Below are positions 47,863 to 59,408 of a DNA stretch of 64,000 nucleotides, in pieces (within the stretch, counting starts at the first letter, position 1; each line of letters begins with the position of its first letter). A program made the translations under genes and the position numbers. Source of the stretch: Boswellia sacra (taxonomy: Eukaryota > Streptophyta > Magnoliopsida > Sapindales > Burseraceae); assembly GCA_013180625.2 (NCBI GenBank), contig SNVD02013285.1:1-64000 (forward strand), written 5' to 3'. The notes beneath the pieces were generated by a model that searched no databases, was not told the DNA's origin, and worked only from the letters and a program-made list of their open reading frames with translations.

Positions 47863-48414
47863 TAAATTATACAATTAAATGTAACTCAACATACAATATC
47901 ATAACTTAAATAACAAACATATTAGGATGATAGTAACATAACACAAAGAATCAAAGCTCCAAAATTAGAAAGTTATACGAACAACCATCAAGACTATGCA
48001 ATAAATTTGCAAATTTTGAAATAATATCTATACTTGCAAATGACAATAATGATAGAGAACATGAAATGACCTTAGCAAGGAATAAAATATTAAATAAATG
48101 AGAGTTTATTATTATTAAACTTGTTATGAAAGGTGAATTTCACCAATGCGACACATGGACATTATGAACTTATCCTCAAGACATATGTGCATTAACTTGG
48201 CATCAAATTATTAGTTATAGACACAACTCATGACTGAAGCCTTTGTATAAATCTAAAAGAACTTAATTCAATTTCATGGAAGGGAACTTATCAATAATAT
48301 TTTCATGCATTTTATTTAACAATAAAACGTGGCAAAAGACCATTGAAGACATAGCTTCATTACTGTGTGAGCTCAATAATCTATTTAAGATCAACAACCA
48401 TAGAATTTAGATTT
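47863..48414. other. CACTA-C interior up to the gypsy insertion
   Basis: No gene or exon recognised. Ends in acatc (48,415-48,419), the target duplication of the inserted gypsy element. Confidence 0.4.
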
Positions 48415-48419
48415 ACATC

Positions 48420-48788
48420 TAATGTAGCATGGCTTATTTTATTATGAGGGTTGATATAGTCTTTTAGTATTTAATTAATTAGGGTTTTATTTAAATTGAA
48501 AAATTATCAATTTAGGGATTTTGACTCAAATTAGGGATCTTGACTTTTCCTAATTTGATTCAAACTTAAATTCTTAGTTTAGGGATTTTGACTTAAATAG
48601 GATTTTGACTTTCTTATTTTTCAATGTCTTGATTAGTATAAATACAGGGTTTCATTATTTTGTTAGACAATTATTATTCAGAAATTATTATTTGAAATAT
48701 CAAAGAAGTATTCAGATTGATTGTGTGTGAGTGTGAGTTATCGTTGAGTGTTTTGAGTTTAGTTTGTTCTTGTACGGGTTCCCCGTCA
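48420..48788 (+). repeat. 5' LTR of the chromovirus
   Basis: Begins TAATGTAGCATGG (the 3' copy has the canonical TG, so the second base mutated here) and ends CCCCGTCA. A TATAAATA promoter box lies at 48,637-48,644. Confidence 0.95.
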
Positions 48789-48791
48789 ATT

Positions 48792-48804
48792 TGGTATCAG
48801 AGCC
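48792..48804 (+). other. Primer binding site, initiator Met-tRNA
   Basis: tggtatcagagcc, three bases after the LTR, complements the 3' end of plant initiator Met-tRNA, the usual minus-strand primer for many plant LTR elements. Confidence 0.92.
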
Positions 48805-49502
48805 TAACATCATTCCATAAAATTCCATAAACCCAAACACATTCACTGTTCACTACTGTTACTGTTTATCGTCGCCGACCGGCGAGTGGTGTCTCACCAC
48901 CACCACCAAGTGATAGATCGGCTCCTCCCCGTTAACTTTCCCTTATTGGCCGATCACTACTTCTAGCCGGAAAGTCTCCAAAAATCAAATTTTCAGTTTG
49001 AGAGCCACCACACAAGCCACCACAAGCCACCGCAGCTTCCACCGCAGATTGGAAAGTTTCTGCCGTTGCCGATCAGACGTCTGAAAGTTTGGCTGTCACC
49101 GTCCCGTCGCCGGAAGCCGCCACCAGAGAGTGTTTGGATGTTTGAGATTAGGGACTTCTTTGTCACTTTTTAAAATTGGTGGATATTTTTGATTAGGGGC
49201 TTTCAAGTTATTTGCCATTGAATCAAGCCGAATTACCTGAAGACCCACCCACTTTGCATAATCACACCATTGTCCGAATTTTAAAATTTTATTTACCCTT
49301 TTACAGTTTAACCCCTGCAGTGTCAATATTTACTGTTAGCCTATAAAGTTTCATAAAATTTCACTTTAGCCCGTAAAAAAAAAACCATTACATCTTCACT
49401 TTTCTTGCCTTTATTTGCATTGCAGTAGCATCAGATTTATTTTATCGCTTATAGGAAATTTTAGTCTAGATTTAGCATAGTATAAAAAAAAAAAGAGAGA
49501 GA

Positions 49503-52500
49503 ATGGTAGACCCAAATCTTTCACCTGCACAACCTGATTTCAATACCATAAACAATAGCTTAAGTGGATTAGAACTTAGGTTCAACAACATTGAACAAGT
49601 AGTTCCTGATATTAAAGAGCAACTTGATTGCAAGGATAACAATCTTGGGTCATCTAATAGGTTTGATAAGGGTAAAGAAGTCTTAGGATCTACATCTAAA
49701 AAACATCATAAGCGAGATTATATTCATAATCTTTTGTTTGAAGATGATAGTGACGGTAAAAGCAGTCATAGAAGCACCAGGAGTCATTCTAGGCATGAGT
49801 CATCTGACATTCCAAAAGGTGCCAAACACAATGTTCCTGAGTTTGATGGTAAGTTAGACCCCACTGTTTTCTTGGATTAGATAGATGCCTTAGAAGAATA
49901 CTTTGATTGGTACGATATGGTAGACTCCTATCGTGTTCGTTTTGCTCGACTTAAATTAGTTGGTACTGCTAAGATCTTTTGTCAGTCCACAGAACGTAGA
50001 TTTTGCCAACAGCATCGTCGTCCTCCTACTTGGGCAGAATTAAAAATGGACCTCACACAAAAATATGTCCCTCAGTCCTATAAGAAGCAACTCTATAGGC
50101 AATTGCCTAACCTTAGGCAGGGTTCTTCTAGTGTCTTTGAGTACCAATCTAAGTTTGGTAATCTTCACATTAGATGTGAAATTGAAGAGTCTATTGATGC
50201 CACAGTATCAATATTTATTAATGGACTTAGGTTTGACATCCAGCGTGTTGTTGAGTTGAGCTCCCCTGAAACTGTAGAAGATGCCTATAATAAAGCCTTA
50301 GAAGCTAAACTCCATGCAAAAACTTATAATAGGCAAACTTCCTCGGTGCATACTCCATCTCCTCAAATTAAGGCTTTTAATAGGAATAACTTTAATCAAC
50401 AATCCTACACTCCTAGACCTTCTAGTTCGTCAACTCCTAGTTACCCCACATCTAGTGCATCCCATCCTAATCCTAGTTTCAATTCGAATAGGGAAAGATC
50501 AATGAGTGCTTAAAACCAATCCTTTAGTTCCCCAATTGTGTGTCACAATTGTCAAGGTAGAGGTTATATTGCTGCTCATTGTCCTAGTCATACTATGACC
50601 ATAGGATATGACCCTAGTGAATCACTACATGAGGATCCAGAAGGAGAGGTCTTAGAACCATTAGAGGAGAGTGAAGATTTAGGATTAGGAGACATTCAGG
50701 AAGAGGAGTTTAATGAACAATTGTCAATCATGCATTGTATCTTGTCTACTCCAGTAGTTTCTGATTCTTGGAAGAGAACTAGTATTTTCCATACCTTAGT
50801 TCCCCTTAAGAATCAGTTATGCAAACTAGTGATAGATGAAGGTAGTACCTTAAATGTCATTTCTAAGGCTGCAATTGATAAGTTTAACCTCACTCTAAAG
50901 CCTCACCCTAATCCTTTTCAGGTAGCTTGGGTTAATAAAACAACCTTACATGTCACCCATAGATGTCTGGTTCCTCTTAAGTTGTGTTCTTACAAGGAAA
51001 ACATTTATTGTGACGTGTTACCCATGGATGTAGCTCATATCCTCCTAGGTAGACCATGGCTTTATGACCATGATGTTATAAACTATAAGAAAGAAAATAC
51101 CTATGTTTTTAATCATTGTGGTAAGTTTATTACCTTGAAACCAGCCAAACCTAATGACAATTGTAAGGTTTCAACTAGGGTTCAAAAGGATAAACAAACT
51201 CCAAAATCTAGATCCAATACTATAGAGCCTAAGAAACACAACTTGAATATTTTGGGTCCAACTCATTTTATGAAAGAAAGCCAAGAGACTTGTGTTGTGC
51301 ACACTTTGGTTCTAAAAGAGCAATCAATGGAGTCTAGTTTAGACTTTTCCCCTAAGATAGGTGAGCTTTTAGAAGAGTTTAGTGATGTAGCCCCTGAGGA
51401 CTAACCAAATGAGCTTCCACCTATGAGGGATATTCAACATGCCATTGACTTAGTTCCAGGTTCACAACTTCCTAACCTTCCACATTATAGCATGAACCCC
51501 ACTGAGAGAGCTGAGTTAAATAGACAAATAGATGGTTTGTTAGAAAAAGGTCTCATTCGTCATAGTCTTAGTCCTTGTGCAGTTCCAGTGTTACTCACCC
51601 CTAAGAAAGATGGATCTTGGAGAACGTGTGTTAATAGTAGGGCCATCAACAAAATAACTATTAAGTATAGGTTTCCCATACCTAGACTTGAGGATATGTT
51701 AGATGAGTTAGCTGGTTCTAGTTGGTTCTCCAAGATAGACTTAAGGAATGGTTATCACCAGATTAGGATTAGACCAGGTGATGAGTGGAAAACCGCTTTT
51801 AAATCCCCTGATGGATTGTATGAGTGATTAGTTATGCCTTCTGGGTTGTCTAATTCTCCTAGTACTTTTATGAGAGTCATGACACATATGTTACGACCCT
51901 TTATAGGGAAGTTCCTTGTAGTTTATTTTGATGATATTCTCATATATAGTAAGAGTGAGGAAGATCATTTATACCATCTTAAGAAAATTTTCAGTACCCT
52001 TAGGAATGAGAAGATGTACATCAATCTTAAGAAATGTTCTTTTATGCAGTCTCAAGTCCTTTTCTTAGGATTCATAGTTTCTTCAGAGGGTATAAAAGCT
52101 GATCCTAATAAGATAAAAGCTATTACATCGTGGCCTACGCCTAGGACTTTGTCTGAAATTCGTAGTTTCCATGGATTAGCTTCTTTCTATAGGAGATTCA
52201 TTAGAGAGTTTAGCACCATTATGGCACCCATCACTGATTGCATGCGAAAGGGTGAATTTCAATGGACCCCTGCAGCCACTAGAGCATTTGAGCTTGTTAA
52301 GCAACGTATGACTCAAGCCCCTGTTCTTAGAAATCCAGATTTTTTTAAAGTCTTTGAAGTAGCTTGTGATGCTTCAGGAATAGGTATAGGAGGAGTCTTG
52401 AGTCAAGAGGGTCACCCTATTGCTTTCTTTGGTGAGAAACTCAATGGGGCTAAACAAAGATATTCTACCTATGATAAAGACTTCTATGCTATTGTTAGAT

Positions 52501-54232
52501 CTCTACAACATTGGCAGTATTATCTTTTGCCTAATGAATTTGTCTTTTACTCTGACCACCAGGCGTTGAAATATCTTCAATCCTAAAAGCGATTAAATAA
52601 GAGACATGTCAAGTGGTCTGAGTTCCTTCAAATGTTCACATTTGTCCTTAGACACAAGCCTGGAGAGGATAATAAGGTAGCTGATGCCCTTAGTAGAGTC
52701 ATGTACACCCTTCAAACCATGCAAGTTGAAATTGTAGGATTTGATAGGATGAAGTCTGAGTATCCCTCTTGTCTTGATTTTGGCATCATTTATAAAGAAC
52801 TCTTAGATAATAACCGTAGAGACCACGTAGTTTTTATCATTCATAATGGTTACCTTTTTAAGGGTTCTCATTTATGGATTCCTCGTACTTCTATGAGAGA
52901 TTTTCTAGTTTGGGAAATGCATGCTGGAGGATTAGCTGGTCACTTAGGGAGAGATAAAACCATAGCCTTAGTTGAGGATAGGTTTTATTGGCCGTCATTA
53001 AAGAGAGATGTTGCTAGGATTGTATCTCAGTGTCGTACTTGTCAACTAGCTAAGGCTAGAAAACTTAATCAAGGGTTATACACTCCCCTCCCTGTTCCTT
53101 GCCTTCCTTGGAGAGATGTTAGTATTGATTTCCTTTTAGGACTACCTAAAACTGCGAGGAAGCATGATTCTATTTTTGTTGTGTTGATAGGTTTTCTAAA
53201 ATGGCTCATTTTATCCCTTGTTCTAGGACTAGTGATGCTTCACATATAGCTCAACTATTCTTTAAGGAGATTGTTTGTCTCCATGGATTGCCTCTGTCTA
53301 TTGTGTCTGATAGAGATGTTAAGTTTGTTAGCTACTTTTGGAAGACACTTTGGAAGCTGTTTGGTACCTCTCTTAAGTTCTCTTCAGCTTATCATCCTCA
53401 AATAGATGGCCAAACTGAAGTGGTTAATCGTAGCTTGGGGAACTTGCTTCGTTGTGTGGTAGGCGAGAAGTTAGGTAATTGGGATTTAGTGTTACCTATG
53501 GCTGAGTTTGCTTATAATAATGCTGTTCATAGGTCAACTGGTAAGAGTCCATTCATGATTGTTTATGGTATTGCACCCCACCGACCCATTGACCTTGTCC
53601 GCTTACCCTCTCACTACCCTTCTACAAAATTTGCTACTGATTTTGCCACCCATATGCATGATGTGCATGCTGAGGTAAGACAAAAGATTTCCTTGAGCAA
53701 TGATAAATATAGGTCTGCTGCTAATCTGCATCGTAGAGAAAGGGTTTTTAAGGAAGGTGATTATGTCATGGTTCACCTTGATCATTCTCGCTTTCCTAAA
53801 CAAGCTAACAAGAAATTACAAGCCCGTGCCCATGGTCCATTTAAAGTTAATCGTAGGCTTGGTTCTAATGCTTATTTACTTGATTTGCCTTCTGATTGGA
53901 GTATCAATCCAATTTTTAATGTGGCAGACTTGTTTCCTTACCGAGGACATTTCGAGCCTCCAGCTGTTTTTGATGTTTCTGTAGGTTCTCCTCCTGTTGT
54001 CGTACCTTGTTTGCCTCCGTTTGATCCTCCACCGGATGATGAGGTTGAACGAATTTTGGACGACCATTTTGTTACTTCTGCTACAGGTGGTTTTCGTCGT
54101 TTCCTTGTTCGTTGGAAGGGACGACCAGCTGACGATGATACTTGGCTTCCTGAGGATGAGCCCCGTCGCATCAACTCCCGTGTTTTGGATTTTTATTTGC
54201 AATCCCACTCGTCCGAAGACGAGTCTTTCTAA
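49503..54232 (+). pseudogene. gag-pol of the chromovirus (one frame, five stops, one frameshift)
   Basis: Single frame from MVDPNLSPAQP, about 1,576 codons. Gag spans 49,503-50,510 with a zinc knuckle CHNCQGRGYIAAHC at 50,538 in which Tyr replaces the usual His. The protease-like segment is LVIDEGSTLNVIS (about 50,838). RT contains [12 protein letters not shown] (51,920). RNase H contains [16 protein letters not shown] and [12 protein letters not shown], with Asp at the usual catalytic Glu. Integrase shows the HAGGLAGHLGR...CRTCQ zinc site, then DFLLGLP, SDRDVKF and TEVVNRSLGN (DDE). A chromodomain ends the frame: RFLVRWKGRPADDDTWLPED. Stops at 49,878, 50,511, 51,402, 51,825 and 52,584; a one-base loss near 53,187 shifts the frame before the integrase core. 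Dead. Confidence 0.93.
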
Positions 54233-54234
54233 GT

Positions 54235-54244
54235 CGGGGGGAAT
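54235..54244 (+). other. Polypurine tract of the chromovirus
   Basis: ggggggaat lies directly before the 3' LTR, right after the gag-pol stop codon. Confidence 0.85.
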
Positions 54245-54615
54245 TGATGTAGCATGGCTTATTTTATTATGAGGGTTAATATAGTCTTTTAGTATTTAAT
54301 TAATTAGGGTTTTATTTAAATTGGGAAATTATCAGTTTAGGGATTTTGACTCAAATTAGGGATCTTGACTTTTCCTAATTTGATTCAAACCTAAATTGTT
54401 AGTTTAGGGATTTTGACTTAAATAGGATTTTGACTTTCCTATTTTCCAATATCTCTTGATTAGTATAAATATAGGGTTTCATTATTTTGTTAGACAACTA
54501 TTATTCAGACATTATTATTTGAAATATCAAAGAAGTATTCAGATTGATTGTGTGTGGGTGTGAGTTATCGTTAAGTGTTTTGAGTTTAGTTTGTTCTTGT
54601 ACGGGTTCCCCGTCA
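54245..54615 (+). repeat. 3' LTR of the chromovirus
   Basis: TGATGTAGCATGG to CCCCGTCA, 371 bp, followed by the target duplication acatc. Confidence 0.95.
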
Positions 54616-54620
54616 ACATC

Positions 54621-56465
54621 GGCACAAAGGCAAAAAAAGAACTTGCTGTAAATGGAAAATAAATCGTTATATAATGTATTAAAACTAAATCACTTCATCG
54701 ATTTCATCCAATAGCTAGCATATAATTTTGAAATTGACAAGTTAAATTGTTGAAACAATATTACATAGAAAAAACCAATAAATAGAACTTTTTTATTTTA
54801 TTATATTTTAATCATTCTTTCATAAAGCTTCAATAGAAAAATGTAGAAATTTCACGTCTTAACTTTCCAAAATTTACAAACAAACATTTCAGCTAGAGGA
54901 AAGAATTCCCATTTGAAACGAATTTAACCACAGTCACTTTACCTTAAATATTAAAAAAAATGAAATTAAGCCTTAGAAGGACTCTGATAAATTAAGCCTA
55001 ACACATAATATACAGCAAGTTGAGTTCAATTTGATTTCTTTAGAAATCAAACCAAAAAAAAAAACGAAACTATCAAGCTCTCTAATTTTCTATCTTTTCC
55101 TTAATTTCCCGAACACATGAGAAATTAATCCCAAAAAATAAAAACCCAAATCCAGTGTTGAGGAATTAAAGAAGATAATAGGATGGAATTAAAATGTATT
55201 ACATAATTACAGTTGAAATCAAACTTTACTTGTAGAGAGAGGAAAAATGATCTGCAAATATTTGGTTAACTTGAGAACCTCCGATGACGAAACGCAAAAA
55301 TTTGTACAAATTAAGCACAACCGAAGTTAAAACACCACAACCTTCCCAAATTATTTAGCTAACAACCAGGGCATAACCAAATTAGAAATGAAAAATAAAA
55401 TCCTAGAAATTGTTTTACTAAAACCAATTAAAAAATTATTCAGTTCACATGCTCAACAACAATGGATCTAAAATAAAAAAAGAAAATTGTGATTTAGATT
55501 GCGAAAAAATGACTGACCCGAGAGCTCTATGGGCATAGATCGAGACTTCTTGAGAGCCAAACATTTACATATTTCACTTTTGAAATCGTTAGAGCACAGT
55601 TAGAGTCAAAGATTGGGGAACGTGAAGATGAAGATAAGGAGGATAATGAAATGATGATGGAGATGGAGAGATCAGTTGATGATGACGATGAGAGGGATGA
55701 GAACGATGAGGGTAATGAGAAGGATGAGAGCATGAGTTTGAGCGGCTAAGATAAGAGGGAAAATGCTGGAGAGCGTAGATCAAGGAGTGGGCATGTAGGG
55801 TTTGTTGCTAATATCAACCTAAACGACGTCGTTTTGGCATTATTGGTTTTTGAAGCACCATTTGGTTTAAATTAATTTTTAAAATAAATTATAGTAATAT
55901 TTACTTAAGCACAAATATTATATTATTTCAAAATAAAATTTATTTGAGATTCTTAATTCCTTAATTTTTATCAAAAAAATTTAAATAATGTGATTTTTCA
56001 CTTTGAAATTATAAAATAATCTTATTTATTTCGTACAATTTCCACGTTCAAAATTTTACTTTTCTATAATTTAATATCTAATTTTTTTTTTCATATATAC
56101 AGTAATATTATCTTTTATTTAAGGATTTTAAAATTTTTAATTTTAATTGCAACATCAAATTATATTATTTAATCAATATTTTGACATTTATGACTTCTTT
56201 ATTTTATTAAAATTCAAAATATTATATTCACATACTTGAAAAGAAAAAATGAGACGATGGGGGGAAATAAAAAAATAGAGGGAAATGTGAGAGGGAAAAG
56301 GGAAAGATTACATATTTATATATTTGTCACACTTTTATAAATATGTGATAAATATGTGATTAAATGAAAGCAAAAAGTGACAAATAAGATGAATAGGCAG
56401 GTTTGACTTCTATACCCATGTTATATATCTCACTTTTTTAAAAAACCGCCAAATAAAAAAATTGT
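54621..56465. other. CACTA-C right interior: no confident gene
   Basis: The plus strand 55,617-55,750 is an acidic-codon, gat/gag-rich stretch open in one frame (or Ser/Leu-rich on the minus strand). It resembles a low-complexity leader or tail and is not assignable. At 55,821-55,834 the perfect palindrome aaacgacgtcgttt contains a GACGTC core of the kind bound by plant bZIP factors. On the minus strand it would lie upstream of the captured fragments. 55,870-56,465 is very AT-rich. Confidence 0.4.
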
Positions 56466-56545
56466 AAAATGACAAATATGCAAAAAATTCTTGTAGTGTT
56501 TATTTAGTTTTAGCTTTTTTATTTAGTTTATATCCTTTTTTCTAG

Positions 56546-57083
56546 GCAAAGTGGCTGGTAGAATCTGCGTTGGTTCCATTGAGGCTTTTCCAAGAGCGAT
56601 GTGAGGTAAGATTAAGTTTGAATTAATAATAAGTGCTTTTAAAGAAAAGAGTGATTGCTTTTCCACTAATTTCCTAGACCCACTGCACCAAACATAGCTT
56701 AAATCTGCAAGTCAACCACACGCATCTCTCCATCACAAAATTGTTATTGAAACCCTAATTTATTTATAGATTGTGCTTGCCTGTATTTCTATTTGATTCT
56801 TATACTTTTGTTACTCTAATACTCCTTTTTCTTTCTCTTTTTCCTGGCTGCTGGAGCTCATCATGTCGAAACCGAAGAGAATGCGATCGCAAGAGATCTC
56901 GGGCTTGCAAACAACAATGTGAAAGGTTCTCTTCACCTTCTTCTCTGTTGGCCTCTTTCTTCCTCCGTAACTACGATGCCGTTTTTAATTTCGGTTTTCT
57001 TTTCTTGATATGTGTTTAGGGATGCCAAGGTCTTGGAAGATAATGCCGCTGAGAAGGTGCCTTTGCTGGAGACTTTTCCAGGG
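56546..57083 (+). other. Three exon-like islands of an unidentified captured gene in CACTA-B
   Basis: 56,546-56,605 is bounded by ttctag and gtaaga and reads AKWLVESALVPLRLFQERCE. 56,857-56,926 (after ctggag, before gttctc) reads HHVETEENAIARDLGLANNN. 57,020-57,083 (after gtttag) reads DAKVLEDNAAEKVPLLETFP. All are on the plus strand, the orientation of the kinesin exons. I do not recognise the family. The first island is the most convincing because both splice sites and the amphipathic sequence are clean. The second can also be read in another frame starting at an ATG. Confidence 0.45.
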
Positions 57084-59408
57084 GTAAAACTTAAATAGAA
57101 ATAAGAATAAAAGTTCCTTTTAATTTTACTTATCTAACTTTTGCTCTTTATTTGGTTAATTTATACTTTCTTTTATAAGTTCTTTTTAATAAAATTAAGC
57201 TTATGGTCAGATGAATTTGATTGATAGTTTGAAAGATTTTATAGTCTTGGCCATTGTGGGGGCTTTTCATCTATGAGCGATATGATGTCGTTAAATGTCC
57301 ATAATTCTTCTATTAGCAATTACTTTAGAATTGAAAGCTAGGTAAGTTATTGTTTTTTATAGAAGATTGGTTTTGTTAGTCATTTATTTCATAATTCTGC
57401 ATAAATATTGTAAAGCATTTTAGTGGCTGTCTACAATTTATAAGTTTAATTGTTATTGGATTACTGGATGTCGATCTGAGTAATTGAGAAAGAGAATGAA
57501 AATTACAAAAGGAATTGTGCGAGCTTTGCCCTAGTTAAAGTACTTTTTTTTTATATTTAATTTATTCTCTTCACCTTTATGACTTCTGTGGCAGTGTTAT
57601 AAATCATTGATAAAACTAAGTTCTACTGTTAGTTTTTTTTTCATTTTTTTTAATTGAATAGAGTTTACATATAATTTTATCAACTTTTCTTTTTCATTGC
57701 TTGATAAGGCTCTAATTGTTTCTAGCATCTGCTGTTCTTTAAATTTTGATTCTTTTATGTCAACTTCACTCTTACGTAATAGTGTTTTAATTTCGATATT
57801 CTATTCATGTGTCTTGGGTGTCATTAATTTAACAATAAATTGAATTGAATATGTATTCTTGATCATGATTATTAGGATCTGAATAATTATGTCTTGAGAC
57901 AATTATATTAGGTTTTATGATTATAATACAATATGAGGCTGCCTTAACAAATAAATTGAAGGCAGTTGACTATGAGGCTGCTTTCATTATCATATGTTTG
58001 GAATTTATTTTGCTACAAAATTGCTCCTTATTTTATTTTATATTCATTCTTAGTATGAAAACCAATACTAAAGATTTTAAACAAAAGTTTTCCATTTGTT
58101 TTGTTGTACTTTTATAGGTCAATATGGTGGTTAAATTAGTGCTTATTTTTTAAACTAACTAGTACTGATCTTCCTTTGACTTGAAGGCCACGAAGATTAC
58201 AGCAGGTTGAGGCCACTTAGTTACCACTGGTGCAGACTTCAAGGTCGGGAAGATTATAGCAATGGTATTTAAATTACTTTGCTTGAGTATTGTTTTCTAG
58301 CAGTAGTCTTATCTCAACAAAACCCTTTATGACCTGAATAACTTTTCTTTTTGGGTTTTCCTTTATTTTCTCTTTTTGCATTTTTCTTTTGTGGACCAGT
58401 TTTGACATCATTTTCCACTAATTTTCAGATAGTATTCACACCATGCGAAGCAATAAGTGATTGCTATGCTTCAACTTATCATGCCCAAAGCCTTAATCTT
58501 TACCAGGTCAAGTCGATCATCAAGCAGAGTTCTAATATAATTCCTTTGTGAAGCTAGTATATAAACACGAGGCTACATGTCAAGAACATGAAACACAAAT
58601 TTGATTTCTTTTTTTTGACATCAGAATGAGACAGCTAAAAAAATTTGCCGATAATTAGCTCACACAAGATATACAAAATATTCATATGGATACAAGATTA
58701 ACACAATATATTCTTTCTCATAATTAGAGTTTAGTTCAAAGTCACCGCCTGTACTCATCTCCACAGACACCAATCACTTTGAGCAAATCCTTTCCCCTTT
58801 TTGTAACTTCTTGTAATATTTTGCTGTCTCATGCTTCCCAAATTCTTGGATTTAAGTTTCAGTATTACCAGCGTATGGAAGTAAACAGCCCTGTACCACA
58901 TGGGCTTTTTGTTTATTTGTGCAACTTTCCTGTTGATTGGTAATTTAATTAAGTAATGACTGTTCTTTGTAGAATGCTTGTGAGAATACTACTTTAAGAA
59001 ATCTTTTCTTTTCTTTTTTGGTTTGTGTATGAAACTTAAGAGTAGGAGGATTCGTGTGTGAGATCTTTTTCTTTTAATGATGAGAGTTTCATGCAATCGA
59101 AGCCAATCCGATGTTAAATATCTTGCCTTATTTCTTGATAATGCTTCTTATTTTGAATATTTGAATTAGTTGTACTACCTAATTTTATCTATATCAAATA
59201 CTTGTAGAACCTGAATTTGTGACACTGAATTTTTGAATGGTGTTATATTAATGTGAATATTATATAAAAATAAATGGTGTTATTAATGTGAATATTATTG
59301 TTTGAGTGGATTTGATTCTTGAATTGAAACTCAGTGGATGGCTGATCCTCTTCGCTGGCTAAGCTGATATCTTCTTTGGACATTTTTTATTTTCTATTTT
59401 TACTATTG
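57084..59408. other. CACTA-B interior without recognised gene
   Basis: AT-rich, intron-like. A short imperfect duplication (ggccacgaagattacagcag and ggtcgggaagattatagcaa) lies at about 58,187-58,262. No further exon could be assigned; the kinesin exon with the Walker A motif, which should precede 59,409, is not here. Confidence 0.4.

Larger units (their letters stand above)
48420..54615 (+). mobile_element. Complete chromodomain Ty3/gypsy retrotransposon (chromovirus), 6.2 kb, inactivated
   Basis: Has both LTRs (48,420-48,788 and 54,245-54,615), a primer site complementary to initiator Met-tRNA, one gag-pol frame, a polypurine tract and a perfect 5-bp target duplication acatc (48,415-48,419; 54,616-54,620). 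Gene order RT-RNase H-integrase-chromodomain identifies a chromovirus; clade not assigned. By eye the LTRs differ at 15 substitutions, mostly transitions, and one 2-bp indel over about 370 bp, roughly 4 percent. Five in-frame stops and one frameshift inactivate it. Confidence 0.95.
45355..56498 (-). mobile_element. CACTA-C: Pack-CACTA element nested in CACTA-B
   Basis: The left end CACTACAAGAAAAATGCTCA at 45,355 and the right end, inverted CACTACAAGAATTTTTTGCA from 56,498, share the first 11 bases and further tatttg text. The 3-bp duplication is TTT (45,352-45,354; 56,499-56,501). The left subterminal zone (45,380-45,690) holds repeated tatttggcggtc/gaccgccaaatat words in both orientations, and the right end has a matching cgccaaataaa. 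Without the inserted gypsy it is about 4.9 kb. It carries TFIIE-alpha and RPL10a gene fragments on the minus strand. No transposase seen. Confidence 0.85.

Noticed and set aside
55527..55783. Ser-rich minus-strand frame as a real protein
   Set aside because: Low-complexity ctcat/gatga tract, no start context or family.
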